Part shown: positions 5,082 to 9,906 of the stretch, in pieces
Layout of the letters: the number at the start of each line of letters is the position of its first letter
How positions within the stretch are numbered: position 1 is the stretch's first letter
Assembly (NCBI GenBank): GCA_023428035.1
Contig: JAEYZO010000001.1
Span: forward strand, 1-9,906
Direction of reading: 5' to 3'
DNA: 9,906 nucleotides
From: Pseudomonadota bacterium
GTDB taxonomy: Bacteria; Myxococcota_A; Polyangia; Polyangiales; Ga0077539
The notes under the pieces: model-generated
What the model saw: only the letters and a program-made list of their open reading frames with translations
What the model was told of the DNA's origin: nothing
Database searches by the model: none
Made by a program: the position numbers and the translations under genes

Positions 5082-7295
5082 ATGATCCCCAAGGGACTCA
5101 AGAAGCAGAGCGCTCTCGACCTGAACATCAAGGGCTCGATGGGAGACTTCTCCGTGAGCCAGGGGGAGGTCTCGTCGGTGCGGGTGAGCTACCTGCTCAG
5201 CCACGTGGGCTTGGGGCTCGAGGGCGACCACCAGGAGCGGCTGATCTCGCGCCTCGCGCCCTTTCGCGAGGTGTACGACACGAAAGAGCTCGACTTCGAC
5301 CAGATCATGCAGCGCGACATCGACGACGCGCGGGTGTCCGCGGAGCTCATCCCGTACCTCCTGGAGCAGTCGACGACGGGCCTGGTCAAGCTGTTCCCGC
5401 CGATCATCGTGGTGCTGCTGCCGACCGAGGCGAACGGCAAGCCCGCGGCGCACTACCCGAAGGTCGAGTCGAGCACCGTCGAGCAGGACGGTGAGGAGTT
5501 CGAGTCGGTGCGCTCGGGCGCGCTCGGCCACGAGGTCTTCGAGCTGCGGCGGTGGCTCTCCGACGGGGTCGCGCAGCCGCACGACTTCGCGGAGCTCAGG
5601 GTGAACACCAACCGCTGCAAGATGGTGATCGTCGACGGGCAGCACCGCGCGATGAGCCTCCTGGCGCTCTACCGCAACATCAAGGGCTGGCCCGACCGCA
5701 CCCGCAGCGTCGAGCCCTACTACAAGATCTGGACGGCCTCGCGGCTCGCGAAGTTCGACCTCACGCGCGTCACGCTGCCCATCATGTTCTGCGTGTTCCC
5801 GCAGCTCGACGGCGGGCAGTACGGCACGGACATCGAGGTCCACAAGGCGTGCCGATCGATCTTCCTCGCGCTCAACAAGAACGCGCGGCCCGTGACCCGC
5901 TCGCGCAACATCCTCCTCGACGACCGCGACGTCGTCGCGGCCTTCCTCCGCTCGATCCTCGGGTACATCAAGGGCTGCGACATCTCCTCGTCGGAGTCGA
6001 TCCGCCTCTCGGCGGTGGAGCTCGACAACGAGAAGGACCGCTCGGTGCTCACCTCTCCCGTCGCGATCACCGGCGTGACGCACCTCAACGGACTGCTCGA
6101 GCGCCTGATGCTCGCGGATCCGCCGCAGCCGGGTCTCACCGTGCGCGCGCAGAACCTCTGGCTCGCCACGCGCCTCGACAAGTGCTTCGCGCGCCTCGGC
6201 CTGCAGGACGACCTCACCCCCGAGGTGGAGAAGCAGTCGCGGCGCAACAACTGCGACCCGAAGACGACGGCGAAGCTCGAGACGGCGTTCCGCAACGTGT
6301 ACCTGCGAGTGGTGGTGAGGGGCCTCGACGCCTTCGGGCCGTACCGCGCCCACCACGAGGTCGCCGCGCGGCTCCGCGAGAAGCTCGACACGGGCGCCAA
6401 CTCGGACTTCTACCGGGCCATCCTCTTCGAGGGCGAGGGGATGAACCGCGTGTTCGCCGACTTCCAGGCATCTCTCCCGCAGCTACAGAGTGACGACAAC
6501 TTCGCGTCGCCCGAGCTCGACGCCATCGCCGACGAGTTCCGCAAGCGGCAGGGCACGCTCAAGGGCGAGGTCGACGGCTTCTTCGACGCCCGCGCGGCGA
6601 AGCTCCTGGAGGGCGTGCCCCGCGAGATCTCCGAGCGCGAGGGCGTGCGGGCCTGGGTGAACAAGGTCCTCTACGGCGAGTCGCTCACCACGGCGGCCTT
6701 TCAGAACGCGCTCTTCCTGACCTTCTTCGGCGTGATCGAGCAGGTCAACAGCGACCGCTCGAAGCCCCCGGCGCAGGGCGCGCCGCTCACCGACGACGAG
6801 GTGCGCGAGCTCTTCGAGGGCTACCTCGAAGACCTCAACGCCTTCTTCGTGCCGCGCAAGCGAGAGGGCCTCGCGCGCCTCGTGAGCGTGTTCTACGGCG
6901 AGCTGCGCGACGACGGCGCGCTCGTGTCGGACAGCTACAACCTCAAGCGCGTGCTCGTGCCTGGGGAGCTCAGGCCCGACGAGTGGCCGAGGTTCCGCGC
7001 GATGCTCCAGGAGCTGTGGCGCCCGAACCTGCCCGAGGCCGCGGCCCTGCTCGACGAGCACCGCGCGCTGGTGCGGGCCAAGGCGCTCGACGGCTTCATC
7101 GAGCGCGAGGTGAAGGAGCTCTGCCGACAGAAGACCATCCGCGAGGTCGACCTCGACCGCGGTGAGCGCGAGGCGCTGGAGGCCCGCTGCGCGGCCCGGC
7201 TCGCGAAGGGGCTCAAGGCGCTCGGGGCGACGGTGCGCGCGGAGGACCTCCTCGACCGGGCGCGCGAGGCCACGCCCGAGCAGCCCGAGGAGTAG
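5082..7295 (+). CDS. DGQHR-domain (DndB-like) protein with long C-terminal extension
   Basis: This 737-residue protein carries the diagnostic motif IVDGQHRAMSLL, with DGQHR at residues 185-189. Downstream is the family's second conserved block LNKNARPVTRSRNILLDDRD (264-283). DGQHR proteins include DndB, the transcriptional or modification regulator of phosphorothioate (dnd) systems, and DpdB of deazapurine-modification loci. Here residues ~400-737 add a long charged helical region (for example FIEREVKELCRQKTIREVDL) ending in an acidic tail, with no domain I can name. The start at 5082 has AGGTGAG at 5071-5077 and follows the GIY-YIG stop by 5 nt. No dndC/D/E, dpdA or methyltransferase gene is nearby, so it is not part of a standard dnd or dpd cluster in this window. 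It may recognise DNA or regulate the operon; the exact role is unknown. Confidence 0.85.
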   Translation: MIPKGLKKQSALDLNIKGSMGDFSVSQGEVSSVRVSYLLSHVGLGLEGDHQERLISRLAPFREVYDTKELDFDQIMQRDIDDARVSAELIPYLLEQSTTGLVKLFPPIIVVLLPTEANGKPAAHYPKVESSTVEQDGEEFESVRSGALGHEVFELRRWLSDGVAQPHDFAELRVNTNRCKMVIVDGQHRAMSLLALYRNIKGWPDRTRSVEPYYKIWTASRLAKFDLTRVTLPIMFCVFPQLDGGQYGTDIEVHKACRSIFLALNKNARPVTRSRNILLDDRDVVAAFLRSILGYIKGCDISSSESIRLSAVELDNEKDRSVLTSPVAITGVTHLNGLLERLMLADPPQPGLTVRAQNLWLATRLDKCFARLGLQDDLTPEVEKQSRRNNCDPKTTAKLETAFRNVYLRVVVRGLDAFGPYRAHHEVAARLREKLDTGANSDFYRAILFEGEGMNRVFADFQASLPQLQSDDNFASPELDAIADEFRKRQGTLKGEVDGFFDARAAKLLEGVPREISEREGVRAWVNKVLYGESLTTAAFQNALFLTFFGVIEQVNSDRSKPPAQGAPLTDDEVRELFEGYLEDLNAFFVPRKREGLARLVSVFYGELRDDGALVSDSYNLKRVLVPGELRPDEWPRFRAMLQELWRPNLPEAAALLDEHRALVRAKALDGFIEREVKELCRQKTIREVDLDRGEREALEARCAARLAKGLKALGATVRAEDLLDRAREATPEQPEE

Positions 7296-7325
7296 CCGCT
7301 CCCCGCGAGCCCGATCAGACCTCGT

Positions 7326-7350
7326 GCACCATTGACTCTGGAGTCGGTGC
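7326..7350. promoter_or_regulatory. Bulged hairpin between the helicase operon and the phage genes
   Basis: GCACC (7326-7330) pairs with GGTGC (7346-7350), and GACTC (7334-7338) with GAGTC (7341-7345), leaving a 3-nt ATT bulge. It begins 30 nt after the stop of the DGQHR gene and has no following T-run. It could be a factor-assisted terminator. TTGACT at 7332-7337 resembles a -35 box overlapping the palindrome, with no convincing -10, so an operator or promoter for the gene at 7379 is an alternative. This 83-nt gap is the only break between the two plus-strand gene blocks. Confidence 0.35.
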
Positions 7351-7378
7351 GCAGGGTTACGGGGCGCGTGTCCCCTTC

Positions 7379-7627
7379 GTGTCCCCGAACGCCCCCGCGA
7401 GGGTGGCCGCCGAGGCCCTCCTGCGCCTCGCCGCGACCGCGGAGGAGGTGCCGGCCGAGCTCGTCGACGCCCTCGTCGCGAGCGTCGGTGACCTCCCGTT
7501 GGTGAAGCTCTACGAGCGCGCACGGGCCGAGGGCCCGATGCGCCTCACGCACGCCCTGCGCCTCGCGGTGGCGGTGCTCGATGCCCTCGGGACGGTGGGG
7601 CAGACCCGGGAAGGGGGCGCCCGGTGA
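7379..7627 (+). CDS. Small helical hypothetical protein, first of the phage block
   Basis: This is an 82-residue, Ala/Leu-rich, predominantly helical protein (VAAEALLRLAATAEEVPAEL, later LVKLYERARAEGPMRLTHAL) without signal peptide or membrane segment. I recognise no family. It starts at GTG 7379 and its stop overlaps the GTG of the next gene (GTGA), placing it in the same transcript as the HTH and terminase genes. No good ribosome binding site is visible, so the start is tentative. It is probably a phage accessory or DNA-binding helper protein, by context only. Confidence 0.6.
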   Translation: MSPNAPARVAAEALLRLAATAEEVPAELVDALVASVGDLPLVKLYERARAEGPMRLTHALRLAVAVLDALGTVGQTREGGAR

Positions 7628-8289
7628 AGGCGCCCGCCCTCATGCTGCCTGCGGCCGAACCGTCGGTGAAGGCCTCCGGCGACGTGTCGGGAGCTGCTCT
7701 GGACGACGCGTCGCCGGGAGCTCCGCGCGACGGGGTGAGCCCCTCAACCACCCCCGAGCCCCGTGCTGAGGCGTGCCCAGGCGTGCCGCGGGGGCCGGGT
7801 AGGCCCTCGGCGGCTCACTCCCAGACGGTGCGCGCCCTGCGCCTCCTGCGGCTGCTGGAGGCCACCCCGGAGGGCCGCACGCTGACCGACCTCGCCGATG
7901 CCTTCGAGGTCACCACCCGCACCATCCGGCGGGACTTCGCGGCCCTGCGACTCGCGGGCGAAGGGGTGCGCGTGCGGCTGGGGCGCTGGGGACTCGTCGG
8001 CGCCGCCCCGACGGTGACCCGCGACCAGGCCCCGTGTGTCGAGCCGGGGCTCTACCGCCACCACCGCGGCGGCTTCTACCGCGTCGAGGGCGTGGCCCAC
8101 GACTCCACCAACGGCGCCGGCCACGGGCGGTGGCTGGTGCTCTACCGCTCGGAGTCGACCGGCGTGCTCCTGGCGCGCGACCTCGAGGAGTTCAGGGGCG
8201 AGGCGGCGCCAGGGGTGCCGCGCTTCGCGCGCGTCGAGGTGCGCGCGGCAACTGCGATTGCAACGACAGAGAGGAGCGACGCGACGTGA
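7624..8289 (+). CDS. HTH (DeoR-type) regulator fused to a DUF1653 domain
   Basis: This 221-residue protein has three parts. Residues 1-60 are disordered, Ala/Pro-rich, ending in a basic PRGPGRP stretch that resembles an AT-hook. Residues ~66-126 form a winged helix of the DeoR/HTH_11 type, with TLTDLADAFEVTTRTIRRDF (86-105) as its helix-turn-helix. Residues ~142-204 match the DUF1653 pattern: GLYRHHRGGFYRVEGVAHDS, then WLVLYRS, LEEF and PRFARV. DUF1653 proteins are small, of unknown function, and often encoded in phages. The fusion suggests a DNA-binding regulator whose DUF1653 part senses or binds something unknown. The GTG start overlaps the previous stop; an alternative ATG lies at 7642. 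Location ahead of the terminase genes suggests late-gene control, as inference. Confidence 0.75.
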   Translation: MKAPALMLPAAEPSVKASGDVSGAALDDASPGAPRDGVSPSTTPEPRAEACPGVPRGPGRPSAAHSQTVRALRLLRLLEATPEGRTLTDLADAFEVTTRTIRRDFAALRLAGEGVRVRLGRWGLVGAAPTVTRDQAPCVEPGLYRHHRGGFYRVEGVAHDSTNGAGHGRWLVLYRSESTGVLLARDLEEFRGEAAPGVPRFARVEVRAATAIATTERSDAT

Positions 8290-8543
8290 ACCGACCGCGC
8301 CCCAAGCCCATCTGCACCCTCTGCAAGACGACCCGGCGCCATCGCCGCGGCCTCTGCCAGGCCTGCTACCGCAAGCTGCGCGAGGAGGGGCTCCCGCTTC
8401 CGCCGCGAAGCCTGCGCCGCAAGCCCTTCGCGCGCTGGCTCCTGCGCTGGCCCGCTGAGGCGCGCGCGCAGCTCCGCGAAGCGCTCGACCACCTCGAGGC
8501 CAGCAACGACCCGCCGTCCACCGACCCGAAGGAGGCTGCATGA
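8286..8543 (+). CDS. Small zinc-ribbon-like phage protein
   Basis: This 85-residue basic protein has two CxxC pairs, CTLC (10-13) and CQAC (24-27), separated by a basic TTRRHRRGL linker, a pattern that should bind one zinc ion. The remainder is Arg/Leu-rich helix with a Pro/Asp tail. Small double-CxxC proteins are frequent between regulators and terminases in phage genomes and are often nucleic-acid-binding. The GTG start forms a GTGA overlap with the upstream stop, with GAGGAG about 9 nt before it. The specific function is unknown. Confidence 0.7.
   Translation: MNRPRPKPICTLCKTTRRHRRGLCQACYRKLREEGLPLPPRSLRRKPFARWLLRWPAEARAQLREALDHLEASNDPPSTDPKEAA
8529..8535 (+). promoter_or_regulatory. Strong Shine-Dalgarno of the terminase small-subunit candidate
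   Basis: AAGGAGG ends 4 nt before the ATG at 8540. It is the best ribosome binding site in the phage block and fixes the start, which overlaps the preceding TGA as ATGA. Confidence 0.75.
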
Positions 8544-9091
8544 GCACCTCGAAGCGCCCGAAGCGGACCCCGCAGAAGCCCGCAAAATCCAGCGCGGCGA
8601 AGCGCCCCCCGGCGCCCTCGCCCACGCCGCCACCCGCAGCCCCCGACCTCACCCGCGGGGGCCCTGACGCTCGCGTCGAGGCCATGCGCCTGCTCGCCGA
8701 GGGTTACACCGCGTCGAGCGTCGCGCAGCAACTTGGCGTCGACCGCGGCACGGTGCGGGAGTGGCGGGACTCACCCGAGGGCCAGCGCGAACTCGCGGCC
8801 GCCCGGAAGGCCCGAGAGGACTCCTTCGCCGAGGCGATCGAAGACTCCCGCCGCGTGCTCCGCGACGGCGCCGTGCGCGCCGCGCAGGTACTGGTCGACC
8901 AGCTCGACGACACGGACCCAGCCGTCGCCGCGAGCGCCGCGCGGACGCTGCTCGACCGCGTGGGGGTGCCGCGCACCGAGCGCGTCGAGGTGAAGTCCGA
9001 CGACAGCGGGGAGGACCTCTCCCGGCTCAGCGACGAGGAGTTCGCCGAGTACGAGCGCCTCGCCGAGAAGGCGAAGGGGCGCGTCGGGTGA
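8540..9091 (+). CDS. Probable terminase small subunit (HTH DNA-packaging protein)
   Basis: This 183-residue protein begins with a Lys/Pro-rich disordered tail (1-40). A helix-turn-helix follows at ~46-76 (AMRLLAEGYTASSVAQQLGV, then DRGTVREW), of the kind small terminase subunits use to bind packaging sites. Residues 85-145 are helical and probably oligomerise; an acidic C-terminal region (150-180) may contact the large subunit. It sits directly before the large terminase gene, overlapping it as GTGA, the classic phage arrangement. Assignment rests on the HTH plus position; sequence similarity between small terminases is low, so a generic HTH protein is the alternative. Confidence 0.72.
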   Translation: MSTSKRPKRTPQKPAKSSAAKRPPAPSPTPPPAAPDLTRGGPDARVEAMRLLAEGYTASSVAQQLGVDRGTVREWRDSPEGQRELAAARKAREDSFAEAIEDSRRVLRDGAVRAAQVLVDQLDDTDPAVAASAARTLLDRVGVPRTERVEVKSDDSGEDLSRLSDEEFAEYERLAEKAKGRVG

Positions 9092-9906
9092 ACGCCCCCG
9101 TGCACGCCTCCGACCCGAAGACCGCGCGCATCGACCGCGAGGCGGTGCGCCGCCGCGGCCTCAAGGAGTTCGTGCGCCGCGCGTGGTCCCAGGTGGAGCC
9201 CGCGGCGCTCGTCTGGGGTTGGCACCTCGACGCGATGACCGAGCACCTCGAGGCGGTGGTGAACGACCAGATCACCGCCCTGGTCATCAACGTTCCGCCG
9301 GGGTGCTCGAAGTCGCTCACGGTCTCGACGCTCTTCCCGGCGTGGGTCTGGATCGACCGCCCCGACTGGCGCTGGATCGCCGCCAGCTACAGCTACGAGG
9401 TCGCGACGCGCGACGCGCGTCGACACCGCGAGCTCGTCGCCTCGGACTGGTGGCGCGCGCGGTGGCCCGAGGTCGCGATCCCCACGGGCCCGACCGCGTC
9501 GACGGCCGTGGGCTACTTCCAGAACACCCGCGGCGGCTCGCGCTTCACCACGACCACCCGCGCGGCCGTCACCGGCCAGCACGGCGACGGGCACCTCATC
9601 GACGACCCCCACGACCCCCAGGGCGTCGCGTCGACCGCGGAGCTCGAGGCGACGCTGACCTGGTGGCGCGAGACGATGCCCACGCGCTTCCGCGACCCGC
9701 GGCACCCGCGGCGCGTGGTGGTGATGCAGCGCCTGCACGAGAAGGACCTCTCCGCCGAGCTCGTGCGGGAGGGCGCCACGGTGCTCTGCCTCCCGATGCG
9801 CCACGAGCGCGCGCACCCGCACCGCTACCCGCGAGACCCGCGCCGCGACGAAGGGGAGCTCCTCGTGCCCGAGCGGTACACCGCCGACGCGCTCGCGCGC
9901 CTCGAA
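9088..9906 (+). CDS. Phage terminase large subunit, N-terminal ATPase part (runs off right edge)
   Basis: The visible 273 codons encode the packaging ATPase domain. The Walker A-like loop is INVPPGCSKSLT (67-78), the Walker B/DEAD-like element is GHLIDDPHDP (168-177), and the block VVMQRLHEKDLSAEL (211-225) is the coupling motif seen in this terminase group. TTTRAAVTGQHGDG (155-168) precedes Walker B as in many TerL proteins. The RNase H-like nuclease domain would lie past the window edge. TerL docks on the portal, pumps DNA into the capsid and cuts the concatemer. GTG 9088 overlaps the small-subunit stop by 4 nt. With its neighbours it identifies this block as prophage or phage-derived. Confidence 0.92.
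   Translation, partial: MNAPVHASDPKTARIDREAVRRRGLKEFVRRAWSQVEPAALVWGWHLDAMTEHLEAVVNDQITALVINVPPGCSKSLTVSTLFPAWVWIDRPDWRWIAASYSYEVATRDARRHRELVASDWWRARWPEVAIPTGPTASTAVGYFQNTRGGSRFTTTTRAAVTGQHGDGHLIDDPHDPQGVASTAELEATLTWWRETMPTRFRDPRHPRRVVVMQRLHEKDLSAELVREGATVLCLPMRHERAHPHRYPRDPRRDEGELLVPERYTADALARLE

Noticed and set aside
5052..6356. 434-codon minus-strand open frame antisense to the DGQHR gene
   Set aside because: No domain motifs and composition of an antisense shadow; the sense strand has DGQHR and the second family block.
5082..7295. Assignment of the operon to a dnd phosphorothioation or dpd deazapurine system
   Set aside because: Only the DGQHR protein is shared with those systems; no cysteine desulfurase, DndC/D/E or TGT-like DpdA gene is present in the window.
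8704..9822. 372-codon minus-strand open frame opposite the terminase genes
   Set aside because: Mirror frame with Arg/Ala/Val/Glu bias; the sense strand encodes clear TerL motifs.
1..9906. CRISPR array, tRNA, rRNA or insertion sequence
   Set aside because: No regularly spaced repeats, no cloverleaf pattern, no transposase motifs or terminal repeats were found on either strand.

Overview
The window is very GC-rich DNA with dense coding, GTG starts and strong G/C preference at third codon positions. A PknK-like Ser/Thr kinase at the left edge, of the kind abundant in myxobacteria, suggests a deltaproteobacterial (myxobacterial) chromosome. That assignment is inference from composition and gene content; no rRNA or marker gene is present.

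Layout. (1) Positions 1-353, minus strand: the first ~117 codons of a Ser/Thr protein kinase running off the left edge. (2) Positions 405-675, minus strand: a small acidic-tailed gene that appears frameshifted, ended by a strong GC hairpin and containing a 21-bp perfect inverted repeat. One arm of the repeat covers the start codon and the other abuts the frame change. (3) Positions 676-1011: a divergent intergenic region with a 16-bp palindrome, phased half-sites, a 14-bp direct repeat and a possible sigma-70-type promoter. (4) Positions 1012-7295, plus strand: a tight four-gene operon (junctions of -13, +7 and +5 nt) encoding an SF2 DEAH helicase with an unassigned N-terminal domain, a GHKL/MORC-MutL-like ATPase, a GIY-YIG nuclease-like protein with a ~100-residue insert, and a 737-residue DGQHR-domain (DndB-like) protein with a long unassigned C-terminal half. 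(5) Positions 7296-7378: a short gap with a bulged hairpin. (6) Positions 7379-9906, plus strand: five genes, each overlapping the next by 4 nt. They are a small hypothetical, an HTH-DUF1653 fusion, a small double-CxxC zinc protein, a terminase small-subunit candidate and the N-terminal 273 codons of a terminase large subunit. This is a prophage or phage-derived packaging operon.

The most interesting element is the four-gene operon. SF2 helicases paired with prokaryotic MORC/MutL-like ATPases are known from predicted restriction-modification-like loci, GIY-YIG domains are DNA-cleaving modules, and DGQHR proteins belong to the DndB-type family associated with DNA-modification systems. Helicase, ATPase, nuclease and DGQHR protein in one translationally compact unit, with no methyltransferase and no dndC/D/E or dpdA-like gene visible, fits an undescribed or poorly described DNA-targeting defence system next to, or carried by, a prophage. 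Its function is inferred from domains and context only.
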